Below are positions 33,604-45,200 of a stretch of DNA of 64,000 nucleotides, one piece after another; the first letter of the stretch is position 1; each line of letters begins with the position of its first letter. The notes below the pieces were generated by a model. That model had not been told where the DNA came from. It saw only the letters and a program-made list of their open reading frames with translations, and ran no database searches. The translations under genes and the position numbers were made by a program. The DNA comes from Bathymodiolus brooksi (Eukaryota; Mollusca; Bivalvia; Mytilida; Modiolidae), in contig OY804579.1 in assembly GCA_963680875.1 (NCBI GenBank), positions 36,441,804-36,505,803 of the forward strand. Reading direction: 5' to 3'.

Positions 33604-34620
33604 ATGGAGTCGACCTATTACAATGTAGCTGCTCCTGCCAGTTATGGAGGTCTCAATAAATCTAAGCCGAAAGGGTATACGAAGAAAGAAGTCAGAGAAT
33701 GGTTACAGTCTCAGGACACGTACACTTTGCATAAACCAACTAGACGAAGATTTCCCAGACGTCAGTCGATTTGGTGGACTTGGGCAAATTAGCATTTTAT
33801 AACAAAGGATTCAAGTACTTGTTGACATGTATAGACGTGTTATCCCGCTATGCATGGGTCGTTCCATTGAAAGACAAGACGGGGAAGACTTTAAAAGAAG
33901 CCTTCGATGTCATTTTCAAGCTGGGTCGACAACCAATGCGTTTACAGAGAGATCGTGGAACCGAGTTTACAAACAGAGTGTTTCAGAAATTTCTGAAGGA
34001 AAACAATGTTCATTTCTTTACCACGTATAACGACGAGACGAAAGCCAGTATCGTTGAACATTTTAAAAGAACATTGAAAACCAAGATGTGGAGGTATTTC
34101 ACACACAGAGAAACCCTAACCTACGTAGACGTTTTACCAGATATTGTCGAATCGTATAACCACGCCGTTCACAGAACCATAGGCATACCACCTGCAGAAG
34201 TCACGTGGGCTAACCAAACAACGGTGTCCAAGAGGCTATATGGAAGAAAGGGACCCACAAAATCGTGCAAATGTTCTCCTGGAGATAGAGTGCGACTCAG
34301 CAAAACCAAGCGTACGTTCAAGAAAGGATACTTACCTAACTGGGCCGAAGAATTGTTTACGGTAGTGAAATGTATTGAAACTAGTCCTCCGGTATACTTA
34401 GTCAAAGACGACCACGGTGAAATTCTGGAAGGAACATTCTATGCCGAAGAATTACAGAAAGGTCATTAAGACAGACGACGTGTACAAGATTGAAACCATT
34501 TTGAAAAAGAGAAAAAAGGGACGAAAAGTTCAGTATTTGGTCAAGTGGCATGGATATCCAGAGTCCTTCAACAGCTGGATCTTTAAACAGGACCTACAAA
34601 AGCACACAACACCTACTTGA
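33604..34620 (+). pseudogene. Polinton retroviral-type integrase with chromodomain, two breaks
   Basis: Starts at ATG 33604. The rve core is visible: first Asp in VDLVDLGKLAF (about 33765), second Asp in QRDRGTEF (about 33955), Glu in ASIVEHFKR (about 34055), giving the D,D-35-E pattern; then an SH3-like part (PGDRVRLSK). A chromodomain follows in a second frame (YLVKWHGYPESFNSW, about 34530-34580), closing at 34620. Breaks: at about 33755-33770 the frame changes and a conserved stretch before the first Asp seems deleted; at about 34461-34466 an extra base separates integrase and chromodomain. Integrase joins the element to host DNA with the 6-bp duplication seen here; the chromodomain may guide targeting. 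Confidence 0.93.
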
Positions 34621-34636
34621 AGTGTCAGTCTTGCGA

Positions 34637-35236
34637 ATGGCACCGAGTGATACGGACAGTGTATCGGCTTGGGTTACTTGTGAAAAGAAGACTCCACGTT
34701 CGAAGGTCGTATTGTTATCTCAGGTAGTCATCCTGTACACGGTTATCATAGTCAGCATTTATAACTTGACGGTACAGTCGCAAAACAGTACCTTGTGGAC
34801 AGCCTTGTTGAGTAGTTGTCTGGGCTACCAGTTGCCTAGCCCCACGATCAAGTCTAAACATGTTTACCTGACTCTGCCTAGTAACAGTTCCATGAATTAC
34901 TTTCCGAACAATACGTTGACTCATTACACGACGAAATTGCCGAAAATAATGGATCTGGATGGAACATGGGAAATCGGATTTGCAGAGATACAGTATTCTC
35001 ACAGTTGGTATAACGTCAAGAATAAAGAAGCCTGGTTGAAGGTTCACTTTTACAGGGAGTCAGAACTACAAAAGCAGTTGGTCTTGTTACCGGATGGGTA
35101 CTCTTCCTCGGCCAAAAGGATCATTAAAGCCATCGATGGGAAAAAGCAAGGACGCTATGGACACGGTAGGACCCCCAGGACAACGAGCTATAAAAGGACC
35201 TGCCAAGCGAAAAAAGACCAGACGTCGGCAGACTAA
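34637..35236 (+). pseudogene. Penton-like minor capsid protein, truncated
   Basis: From ATG 34637. Residues ~70-165 carry the conserved N-terminal block of Polinton penton-like proteins (YLTLPSNSSMNYFPNNTLTHY, TWEIGFAEIQYSHSWYNV). The protein then ends abruptly: after 'SAKRIIKAIDGKK' the frame runs over the next small gene, so the larger C-terminal part with most of the jelly roll is missing. A hydrophobic segment (34704-34766, VVLLSQVVILYTVIIVSIYN) precedes the conserved block and may be an unrelated leader or part of a shifted sequence. Penton-like proteins sit at the capsid vertices. Confidence 0.72.
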
Positions 35237-35270
35237 GCAACGGAACACATCGAATGATATTTTCGGATAA
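35157..35270 (+). CDS. Small basic protein (37 residues) before the major capsid gene
   Basis: ATG 35157 to TAA 35268-35270, two bases before the capsid ATG. Strongly basic (KRKKTRRRQTKQR) after a Gly/Pro-rich start, like the small core or DNA-condensing proteins of adenoviruses and adintoviruses. Overlaps the out-of-frame end of the penton-like ORF. Intact but short; coding status rests on composition and position. Confidence 0.5.
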   Translation: MDTVGPPGQRAIKGPAKRKKTRRRQTKQRNTSNDIFG

Positions 35271-35272
35271 GA

Positions 35273-36572
35273 ATGGCACTTGTACACCCCAACTCATGCG
35301 AATGCACGAAATCAGAACTGGATTTATTTGAAGTTCCACCTACACAGACCAGTGTGGAACATGGGTATTGGGAGCAGAAAGGATTGACCTCGGCTCTGAC
35401 GGATCAAGGACCTTACGAATTTGCCGTCAGTGGGGCGGGGGGTGAATACATCGACTTGGCTAATACTTACCTGTTTGTGGAAGCACGGATCGTGGCTGAC
35501 GACGATACTGCATTGGATGCCGGAGCGGACGTTGGACCTGTCAACTTATGGATGCATTCCCTCTTTAGTGATATCAGTGTTAGCCTCAACGAAAAACTGG
35601 TTTCACCACCGACCAGCTTGTACCCTTACAGAGCTTACATAGAAACATTACTCAGCTATGGTCCAGCTGCCAAAGAATCTCAATTAACGGGGATCGTGTG
35701 GTACAAGGATACACCGGGACATCAAGATAAAGAGAACAACCGATAACAAAGGATTCACGTCCCGGAAAGCATTGACGGCCCAAAGCAAGTCTGTACAGAT
35801 GATGGGAAAACTACACTTGGATTTATTTTGTCAAGAGAAATATTTACTGAATCACGTCAATCTGAAAATCAAATTACGACGAAGTCGAGACGTGTTCGCC
35901 CTAATGGCCGATGCCGACACCTATAAGATCAAAATCAAGGATCTCACTTTATTTGTGAGAAATGTACAGTTAAGTCCTGGCGTAAGAATGGGTCACGTCA
36001 ATGCTTTGGAAATGACCAGCTGTAAATACCCCATCCGACGTATAGAAGTCAAAGTAGATACGGTTCCCAGTGGAAACATGAATTACATACAGGACAACAT
36101 GTTTTAGGCCAATTACCAAAGAGACTGATCATAGGATGTGTGGATAGTAATGCCTTAAATGGGACTATTACGAAAAACCCTTTCGATTTTAAACACTACA
36201 AGATCAATTTTGTGGCACTGAACATGGACGGACGACAGATCCCCGCCAAACCATTACAACCCAACTTTGAAAACGCAGGTTATATTCGCAGTTATATGGG
36301 ACTTTATACCAGCACGGGAAAGATGTATCAAGACGAAGGAAATACCATCTCCAGAGAGGAATACGCTAAAGGAAACACCTTATTTGGATTCGATCTGACT
36401 CCGGATATGTCGGAAGTGTGGGCGTTTCAGCTTATAAAACGGTAATTTACGTGTGGAGATTCATTTCGCAGAAGCCCTTACAGCGACCATCAACGTGATC
36501 ATGTATGCAGAATTTGACAACGTCATTGAAATTGATAGAAACAGACAAGTCTTGTTTGACTACAGTGCATAA
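35273..36572 (+). pseudogene. Polinton major capsid protein (double jelly roll), frameshifted
   Basis: ATG 35273; the frame is carried by four consecutive segments: to about 35746, then 35772-36107, then to 36445, then to the stop at 36570-36572, so three indels lie near 35735, 36105 and 36440. Recognisable blocks: SCECTKSELDLFEVPPTQTS at the start, 'EYIDLANTYLFVEA', 'SLFSDISVSLNEKLVS', 'YPYRAYIETLLSYG', and '[16 protein letters not shown]', typical of Polinton and adintovirus major capsid proteins. It would form the hexon-like trimers of an icosahedral capsid. Small gaps between segments prevent a full reading. Confidence 0.92.
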
Positions 36573-37020
36573 TGAATACATTAGAGATTGACACTATTGA
36601 AAAAACATCCCCACTTCAGACCGGTGTTTAAGGAAGTATATGCCAGAAACAGATTACCCAGACTATTAAACGTACCTTCGGCCCTTGTGGGAAATACGGA
36701 TCCAGATCATCGAATGGGACAACACTGGGTCGCTATATACATCGACGCCAACTCAAGAGGGGAATACTACGACCCCACAGGAAGACCACCCTTTATAAGG
36801 GCTTACGTGAACTGTATGAACAAACATTGTACGAGTTGGACAATACCGTTCGAGTACAAGAAGAAGGATCTACCGTGTGCGGACATCATTGCATTTTTTA
36901 CCTCGTTCATCGATGTGCAGGACATAGCATGACAGACATCACCAGGCTCTTAGAAAAGCCCGTGGAAGCGACGACCATTGTACAGAATTTTGTGTTATTA
37001 CTTGTTGAACATGTTGTATG

Positions 37021-37021
<1 letters not shown>
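36572..37021 (+). pseudogene. Adenain-type cysteine protease of the Polinton, two frameshifts
   Basis: The ATG (36572-36574) overlaps the capsid stop in a TAATG junction. Nine codons are followed by a shift near 36596. The central part has the catalytic His in GQHWVAIYID and the acidic residue in YYDPTGRPP. A second shift near 36845-36870 separates the catalytic Cys block (CGHHCIFYLVHR) and the C terminus, stop at 37019-37021. The family (Ulp1/adenain, C5) matures capsid proteins during assembly. Length of about 150 codons is normal for Polintons. Last gene of the cassette. Confidence 0.92.
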
Positions 37022-37051
<30 letters not shown>

Positions 37052-37131
37052 AAAAAAGAGGTTAATGCGGCCTCTATATGCTGAGCCAATAACAAGCCTG
37101 GATAAATGCAGAGTGACCTTCTATTGGGTGA
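37022..37131. other. A-rich tract and spacer before the right TIR
   Basis: Starts with a (A)nG low-complexity run of about 40 bp immediately after the protease stop; a homopolymer-rich tract of this type is also a place where sequencing errors gather. Confidence 0.6.
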
Positions 37132-37682
37132 TCAAATGTACTCTTAGCAAAGTGCTACACAACCTAGACACTATATTAAAATAAAAGGGGGGCAGATAAC
37201 CAGGGCTAGTTCCAGTCACCATGCTAAATATATGACGCGGGGTTTCCTAGGGTTATAGGACGCGGCCGTCGTAGAGAACACCACACGGACACTTCCGAAG
37301 GGATCACGTGACCTTCGGTCACTACGGGTGTTGCGCAACTTCCGGTTGCGCATGCGCACACCAAGAGAACCCCGAAGGGGGTCAAGTGACCGTCGGTCAC
37401 ATCCGGTAGCCATGTTACTACTACGAAGAAAAAAAACGCGGGAAAAAACGGGACATGAGCAGAACATACTTCCGGCCAGGACCGCTTCCGGACAGATCCA
37501 CTTCCGGTCATGTGACTTTGTCATTTCCGGTCAAAAGACCCCACTAGGGCGGATATGGCGCAACTTCCGGTTATGCATACTCAGAACATACTTCCGGACA
37601 GGACACGTAACTGACGTCACTTCCGGTCATGCGCAATGGTCCGATCCCCCGCAAATATGGCTTGAGTTGTACACATACTACT
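37132..37682 (-). repeat. Polinton right terminal inverted repeat
   Basis: Reverse complement of the left TIR, beginning inside at 'tcaaatgtactcttagcaaa' and ending 'cacatactact'. Contains a perfect NRF1 site (TGCGCATGCGCA, 37347-37358) and about eight CTTCCGG/TTTCCGG cores (ETS). Has a single copy of the 39-bp piece that is tripled on the left. Confidence 0.95.
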
Positions 37683-37688
37683 GTTGCC
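37683..37688. other. Target site duplication, right copy (GTTGCC)
   Basis: Identical to 27305-27310, directly after the element's last base. Confidence 0.93.
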
Positions 37689-38085
37689 AATATAAGCATT
37701 TCTCACATTGAATAGCCCGTTGATTACTCCCCACAGATTTACCACATTGCCCGCATGGAAATTTTATGGGATCTGGGTTAATGGCAATATCTGCGCTCAT
37801 CAAAATTGTTATTATGAGTCCACTGTGTAAGGAGTTTTTACTAATGGCAACTTTGTTCTTTAGTTTGTGGTCGACAATTTTTACGTAACCGGCAGGGTCA
37901 GGGCACAAAGTTTTCAATACATAGTCACATTTTGGCAGCACATTTAAGTCTCTGCTAGAGTAATATCCTAAGTCATCAACTCTAATGTTAGATTTGTCAT
38001 AAAAGTTTATCTTACATGGTATAAAACGTAATAAAAATTCAAGAGTGAGTAGAGCCAGTATCAGCCCGCCCTGTCCTGCCGCCAT
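37683..38085 (-). pseudogene. N-terminal part of the LINE ORF, cut inside its PHD finger
   Basis: Minus strand from the ATG at 38085: an N-terminal hydrophobic start, then 'MSADIAINPDP', then the first half of a PHD finger (CGQCGKSV...CEKC, four Cys in C-x2-C pairs) ending at the Polinton insertion. The remaining zinc ligands (His/Cys and CKPC) are encoded on the far side, at 27310 downward, in the same frame once one 6-bp duplication copy is discounted. PHD-type fingers in front of the endonuclease are known from CR1/L2-like LINE proteins. The LINE's 5' untranslated limit is not clear. Confidence 0.87.
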
Positions 38086-38199
38086 CCTAAAACCTACAAA
38101 ACGGTATTAGCGTGTCTTTAATACTTGCTAGTGTAACTATTATATCTATCTCTGATCTAACTATGTCAACAATACAAACTAGAAAAACGACAATTAGAT

Positions 38200-38835
38200 C
38201 CTACCATAAATAAAAGGGATGCTAATTTAAACATCCTTGGTAAACTAATTTGACATCAGATTGAACCGTCGTTTGTAGTAATCACTACACACGATGTACA
38301 AAACATGTATTAATAACATGTTGTTGCTAAATAGTGTTTGCAAAATAAATGGATAATTAAACGAAATAATTATAATAAAAAGCTGGAATTTGCATTTAGA
38401 ATATGACGCCATTCAGGCGAAACATTACAGGAAGTAGTTTACATATAAGCAAATCCTGTCAGTAACAGGGTTTTACGGAATAAACTGGTTCACATAGATG
38501 TTGTTTTAAATTATAAAGATGTTCAATCTTTTGACTAGGAGCATACCTCATGAACGTTATTCTAGAATGTCATCGTCCGCCTCAAATTAAATATTTAGTA
38601 TTATTAGGGCTATCAATAGATATAAAAGATAATAATGTTCACCTTCAATGTATTACAACTGCCCAAATCTTTCCATAATTTACAAACGTTATTATAATGA
38701 AGAAAACAAGAACACAACGTTAATGCCGTTGCTCACATCACATGACTCAAATCTAAAGATAATTCCAGTCTATGCACCGTCTGTAAGGAGGTATTATGAT
38801 ATTAATCATGTTAGCAAAACATTTTTGTGATTATA
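38200..38835 (+). repeat. Diverged local duplication, copy 1
   Basis: Shares ordered blocks with 40917-41432: 'tcagattgaaccgtcgtttgtagtaat', 'attcaggcga', 'tttacggaataaa', 'agataataatgttcac', 'gttgctcacatcac', 'gtctgtaaggag'. Same orientation, about 2.7 kb apart, with many small differences. No coding potential. Confidence 0.8.
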
Positions 38836-38841
38836 GTTATT

Positions 38842-38950
38842 CAAGAATTGAATGTATTTTCTTGTAGTTTTATTGGCGTGTAAAAGCGTGGACCGAAGCG
38901 CATTTTGTATGAAGCGCGCTATAAAACTACAAAAAATGCATTCAATTCTT
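38842..38950. repeat. Foldback (palindromic) repeat, copy 1
   Basis: 'aagaattgaatgtattttct' plus 'tgtagttttat' near 38843 is answered by the reverse complement 'ataaaactacaaaaaatgcattcaattctt' ending 38950, with a ~40-bp centre containing 'gcgtggaccgaagcgc'. A MITE-like foldback; a second copy is at 39914-40040. Confidence 0.8.
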
Positions 38951-39913
38951 ATAATTATATTTAAATCACACCAAAATTTAATATAGTTGAATTTATCGTT
39001 GTGAATTTTATTTGAGGATTAAGCAACAGGGATGAACTCAGTTGCTCCGGAAGAGTGGGCAATTCCTACTATACCAGAAACACTCGTCTTTTAACTCTTA
39101 ATGACATGAACATCATCTGATGTTGAAAAAACACATCGTGTTGTTTTGGTGACTAGTGTAACTACGATGCGTAGACAAAAACTATATATTTTGAAATATT
39201 TATAATTTGCATGACATTGTATATTTATTCATCTTTGAACGAATATATAAAAACAGCATTAATATATAAACATGCTGATTTTATATAATAAATATCATCT
39301 CTCCATCAATATTCCCCAAGAATTCTTTTATATACCTTGTCTATTACTTCCATTCAGCTTTACAACATAAAAAAGAGCGATTAATCTTTAATTGTCACGT
39401 TTACGTCGGTGGGTACAGGACATTACTTGTAAATTATTCCTTGTGTATAAAGAAAAACAGCATTAATAAATAAAGTAGTTAGCAAAGAGTAATGTTTAAA
39501 TGAATCTTGTTGGAATGTTGGAATACGTATTTATACATGTTATTATGTCAAAATATCGTGCTAAATTATTATTTGGATATATAATTATTAATTAAGATGT
39601 GCTATCATGTTCCTTTAGGTTACTAAATGTATCTATTCCGCACTTTTAAAATGTTGCATTTATCAAATTTCTGTCAATACAATTAGATATATGTTCCAAT
39701 AAAGCATACAATTAATGTATGCTTATTTAGGTAGGTTGGTGTCAATAAGTAAAATCTACGTTTGTGGCGTCCCTATTGTACGCAATAGGCGACATTACAT
39801 ATTAAATATGTATTTCTCTCCCCCCCTCTCTCTCTTGGTGTTGTAGCACTTGTGATGTGCGAGTTTGTGTTCATTGAATTTGTTAGCCTTCATACCTTTA
39901 CTGTTATCTATTT
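38951..39913. other. Non-coding, no recognised gene
   Basis: AT-rich. A CT-rich tract (ctctccccccctctctctct) lies at about 39814-39834. Confidence 0.4.
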
Positions 39914-40040
39914 AAGAATTGAATGCATTTTTTGTAGTTTTATTGGCGTGTAAAAGCGTGGACCGAAGCACATTTTTGTATGAACCGCGGTTATTTTTTC
40001 ACACGCCAATAAAACTACAAAAAAATCCATTCACTTTTTA
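39914..40040. repeat. Foldback repeat, copy 2
   Basis: Inverted arms of about 37 bp ('tgtagttttattggcgtg' against 'cacgccaataaaactaca') around 'gcgtggaccgaagcac'. The following ~60 bp ('aatcacaccaaaatttaata...') also match what follows copy 1, so the duplicated unit is larger than the palindrome. Confidence 0.8.
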
Positions 40041-40916
40041 TAATTACATTTAAATCACACCAAAATTTAATATAGTTGAATTTTTCGTTGTGAATTTTAT
40101 TTGTGTTAGATTATTTGCTGTGAAAAATATTACTACGCCATTGATTGTTTACATCTGACGTCGTCATGGAGGCACGTGCAAGTTCGGGTTTGAGTTTTAT
40201 TGCGGTTTAAAACATCTCTTTTATAATCATGTGACCACTTCATAACCAATCACATTGTAACATTTCAATGAAAAACGGAAGAAATGTAATCATATCATTT
40301 TGAAGTTTTCTGTTCTAATTGTCGATTATTTGGTACTAGAATCACTGATGAGACATAATTTATTACAGCAACATGTCTTACTTCCGGCTTTATCGTAACA
40401 ACCACGATTTGAGGTAACATATGTCAGAATTCAAAGAGAAAACAACCTTATAAACCTTTGGCCTATGATAAAAATCGAGGACATATCACTGGGTATTTGT
40501 GATAGTGTATTAGAACACCCGGCGTGATGCAACATACTGTTTATTCCTCTTGTTTTCGCTACGCTGCCTACTTTGTTGATTGGCATTGAAATAATTCCAG
40601 CGCGCATGATCACACATCATGTTTTGGTGGATGTTGTTGTCCAAGCAGTGCAGTGCAGAATTTGTCAATTTGTTCAAGTTTTTGTTTTGACTTCATCTGC
40701 GTTCGTAAAAAGTGAAATATTAATGAAATTATGTTTTGTTATTTTCAGTTGATTGATTTATATTTTTTCACACAATAATTGTCGTCATATGGAGAGTCTT
40801 TATGGTAAACAAACCTTGATCTGGAATATCAACAAAAGTAAAACGTCACCTGTCTTTCTTGTGAAACGAGAACTTTTACGGTCCTAATATCTGTTTTATT
40901 TGTATCTGTGTCATTT
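40041..40916. other. Non-coding; partly related to copy 2 flank
   Basis: 'gatgagacataatttattac' with 'cttccggctttatcgtaa' (40347-40400) matches 41476-41525, and 'ggtatttgtgatagtgtattag' (about 40492) matches 47119-47142 on the far side of the LINE insertion. This shows what copy 2 looked like before the insertion. Confidence 0.6.
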
Positions 40917-41432
40917 TTTAAACAACCTGATATCAGATGGAATCGTCATCTGTAGTAATAACTATTTTTTTCACACGCCTACACACATTTGTATTAATAA
41001 AACATGTATTCATTTAATAGTGTTTGCGAAATTAAATGAAATAATTGAACGAAATAATTTAATGAAAAAAGAAAGGAAAAAAAAACAGATTCGAATTTTC
41101 ATTTAGAATACAACGCGATTCAGGCGACTCATAACAGAAATAATTTTATATATGAGAAAATCATATCGGTAACCGGGATTTACGGAATAAATGGGTTAAT
41201 ATGTTAGGACAAACCACAGATACAAAAGATAATAATGTTCACATTCAACACATTACCCACTGCCTAAAACTTTCCATAGCTTACAAGTAACATTCTAAGG
41301 AAGAGAACAAGGACGCAACTCTTATGTTGTTGCTCACATCACAAAGCTAAAACACAAAGATAATTATAGCTTGTATACTGTCTGTAGGGAGATATTATGC
41401 CATTTATCTTGTTAACAATTTAGAACTTTTTC
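40917..41432 (+). repeat. Diverged local duplication, copy 2
   Basis: Second copy of the sequence at 38200-38835. Its continuation is interrupted by a LINE fragment from about 41525 to 47103. Confidence 0.8.
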
Positions 41433-41524
41433 ATTATAATTGTCTACCGATTACTAGGCTTCGAAAATGTCTAATGAGACCTAATTTGTTGTAGTAACAT
41501 GCGTAACTTCCAACTATATCGTAT

Positions 41525-42244
41525 TAAATATTTTATTTTATCTAAGTCTCATCTCTCATAAACAGGTCATAATACACAAATAAAACAATCATACAATCAT
41601 ACAATAAATTAGAGAGCCATTCTTTACAGAATTATAAGACTATAATTAAAACAGTATCTATAGCACAAATATATAAAACAATCTTATATCAATATATTAC
41701 ATACATATATATACAAAATCAACATTATTTACAATATAAAACATTTCTTTTTTCATTTAAAATTAAATTACAGGTTTTGGCGCATATCCTTATCATATTA
41801 AAATCTGAGAATAACAACACTAGTTTCTGATTATCATTAAAAGACAAAAATATTCCATTAAAAGTACAAGCAATATTAAATAAATGATCTCTAAAAGTAC
41901 TATAAAGGGGACACCTAAATAAAACATGAGCTTCGTCCTCAACTTCACCCGAACACACACTACACATTCGCTCATTTAACCTTAAATTATCTTACCTCCC
42001 GGTCTCGATTCTAAGGGGAGCTACTCCACATCGAAAATTAGCGAAAATACTTCTGTGTGTAAAAGGGAGAGGGATTTTACAATAATTTTCCGTCTCAAAT
42101 CTATCTTTAAATAATCTATATGTACGTAATTTATTCCCACCCCTACCAGATCTAGAAATGTCAGCATTCAAAACTGTCACGCCACTTACTTACATGTACA
42201 AAAACATTTTAGTTAAAACAGTATTAACAACAAAACGTGTACCC
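41525..42244 (-). pseudogene. LINE ORF C-terminal fragment and 3' end
   Basis: Minus strand, downstream part of the LINE split by the 28-bp array. Blocks: 'FKDRFETENYC', 'FANFRCGVAPLRIETGR', then after an in-frame stop 'MCSVCSGEVEDEAHVLFRCP' (C-x2-C-x8-H-x4-C zinc-knuckle-like end typical of non-LTR retrotransposon proteins). The 3' untranslated part ends in 'agataaaataaaatattt' (minus strand) near 41525. Several stops make it dead. Confidence 0.82.
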
Positions 42245-45200
42245 AAAGAATCTACAATATCACCAAAATGACAAAGAATCTACAATATCACCAAAATGAC
42301 AAAGAATCTACAATATCACCAAAATGACAAAGAATCTACAATATCACCAAAATGACAAAGAATCTACAATATCACCAAAATGACAAAGAATCTACAATAT
42401 CACCAAAATGACAAAGAATCTACAATATCACCAAAATGACAAAGAATCTACAATATCACTAAAATGACAAAGAATCTACAATATCACCAAAATGACAGAG
42501 AATCTACAATATCACTAAAATGACAAAGAATCTACAATATCACCAAAATGACAAAGAATCTACAATATCACCAAAATGACAAAGAATCTACAATATCACT
42601 AAAATTACAAAGAATCTACAATATCACTAAAATGACAAAGAATCTACAATATCACCAAAATGACAAAGAATCTACAATATCACTAAAATGACAAAGAATC
42701 TACAATATCACCAAAATGACAAAGAATCTACAATATCACTAAAATGACAAAGAATCTACAATATCACCAAAATGACAAAGAATCTACAATATCACCAAAA
42801 TGACAAAGAATCTACAATATCACCAAAATGACAAAGAATCTACAATATCACCAAAATGACAAAGAATCTACAATATCACCAAAATGACAAAGAATCTACA
42901 ATATCACTAAAATGACAAAGAATCTACAATATCACTAAAATGACAAAGAATCTACAATATCACTAAAATGACAAAGAATCTACAATATCACTAAAATGAC
43001 AAAGAATCTACAATATCACTAAAATGACAAAGAATCTACAATATCACCAAAATGACAAAGAATCTACAATATCACTAAAATGACAAAGAATCTACAATAT
43101 CACCAAAATGACAAAGAATCTACAATATCACCAAAATGACAAAGAATCTACAATATCACTAAAATGACAAAGAATCTACAATATCACCAAAATGACAAAG
43201 AATCTACAATATCACCAAAATGACAAAGAATCTACAATATCACTAAAATGACAAAGAATCTACAATATCACCAAAATGACAAAGAATCTACAATATCACC
43301 AAAATGACAAAGAATCTACAATATCACTAAAATTACAAAGAATCTACAATATCACCAAAATGACAAAGAATCTACAATATCACTAAAATGACAAAGAATC
43401 TACAATATCACCAAAATGACAAAGAATCTACAATATCACTAAAATGACAAAGAATCTACAATATCACCAAAATGACAAAGAATCTACAATATCACTAAAA
43501 TGACAAAGAATCTACAATATCACCAAAATGACAAAGAATCTACAATATCACCAAAATGACAAAGAATCTACAATATCACCAAAATGACAAAGAATCTACA
43601 ATATCACCAAAATGACAAAGAATCTACAATATCACCAAAATGACAAAGAATCTACAATATCACTAAAATGACAAAGAATCTACAATATCACTAAAATGAC
43701 AAAGAATCTACAATATCACTAAAATGACAAAGAATCTACAATATCACTAAAATGACAAAGAATCTACAATATCACTAAAATGACAAAGAATCTACAATAT
43801 CACCAAAATGACAAAGAATCTACAATATCACTAAAATGACAAAGAATCTACAATATCACCAAAATGACAAAGAATCTACAATATCACCAAAATGACAAAG
43901 AATCTACAATATCACCAAAATGACAAAGAATCTACAATATCACTAAAATGACAAAGAATCTACAATATCACCAAAATGACAAAGAATCTACAATATCACT
44001 AAAATGACAAAGAATCTACAATATCACCAAAATGACAAAGAATCTACAATATCACTAAAATGACAAAGAATCTACAATATCACTAAAATGACAAAGAATC
44101 TACAATATCACTAAAATGACAAAGAATCTACAATATCACCAAAATGACAAAGAATCTACAATATCACTAAAATGACAAAGAATCTACAATATCACCAAAA
44201 TGACAAAGAATCTACAATATCACTAAAATGACAAAGAATCTACAATATCACTAAAATGACAAAGAATCTACAATATCACCAAAATGACAAAGAATCTACA
44301 ATATCACTAAAATGACAAAGAATCTACAATATCACCAAAATGACAAAGAATCTACAATATCACCAAAATGACAAAGAATCTACAATATCACGAAAATGAC
44401 AAATAATCTACAATATCACCAAAATGACAAAGAATCTACAATATCACCAAAATGACAAAGAATCTACAATATCACCAAAATGACAAAGAATCTACAATAT
44501 CACTAAAATGACAAAGAATCTACAATATCACCAAAATGACAAAGAATCTACAATATCACTAAAATGACAAAGAATCTACAATATCACCAAAATGACAAAG
44601 AATCTACAATATCACCAAAATGACAAAGAATCTACAATATCACCAAAATGACAAAGAATCTACAATATCACCAAAATGACAAAGAATCTACAATATCACC
44701 AAAATGACAAAGAATCTACAATATCACCAAAATGACAAAGAATCTACAATATCACCAAAATGACAAAGAATCTACAATATCACTAAAATGTCAAAGAATC
44801 TACAATATCACCAAAATGACAAAGAATCTACAATATCACTAAAATGACAAAGAATCTACAATATCACCAAAATGACAAAGAATCTACAATATCACTAAAA
44901 TGACAAAGAATCTACAATATCACCAAAATGACAAAGAATCTACAATATCACCAAAATGACAAAGAATCTACAATATCACCAAAATGACAAAGAATCTACA
45001 ATATCACCAAAATGACAAAGAATCTACAATATCACTAAAATGACAAAGAATCTACAATATCACCAAAATGACAAAGAATCTACAATATCACTAAAATGAC
45101 AAAGAATCTACAATATCACTAAAATGACAAAGAATCTACAATATCACCAAAATGACAAAGAATCTACAATATCACTAAAATGACAAAGAATCTACAATAT

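Larger units (their letters stand above)
27311..37682 (+). mobile_element. Polinton/Maverick (adintovirus-like) element, complete ends, 10,372 bp
   Basis: Both termini are mirror images: 'agtagtat' at 27311 and 'atactact' ending at 37682, i.e. the AG...CT ends known for Polintons, with 6-bp duplications outside. TIRs are about 642 bp (left) and 551 bp (right). Plus-strand genes from 31.7 to 37.0 kb are the Polinton virion and integration set in a conserved order; one PC4-like gene is on the minus strand. Polintons are usually 15-20 kb and carry a protein-primed DNA polymerase B; I find no trace of it, and 28.9-30.3 kb contains only tRNA-like and SINE debris. Frameshifts affect most genes, so this copy looks non-functional or was assembled with indel errors. 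Confidence 0.96.

Noticed and set aside
34715..35047. 110-codon minus-strand ORF opposite the penton-like gene
   Set aside because: Shadow of the plus-strand coding sequence; no recognisable motif.
37216..37524. Two overlapping ~100-codon ORFs in the right TIR, mirrored by ORFs at 27510-27870 in the left TIR
   Set aside because: They appear in both TIRs only because the DNA is repeated; low-complexity, GC-rich, motif-dense sequence with no known domain.
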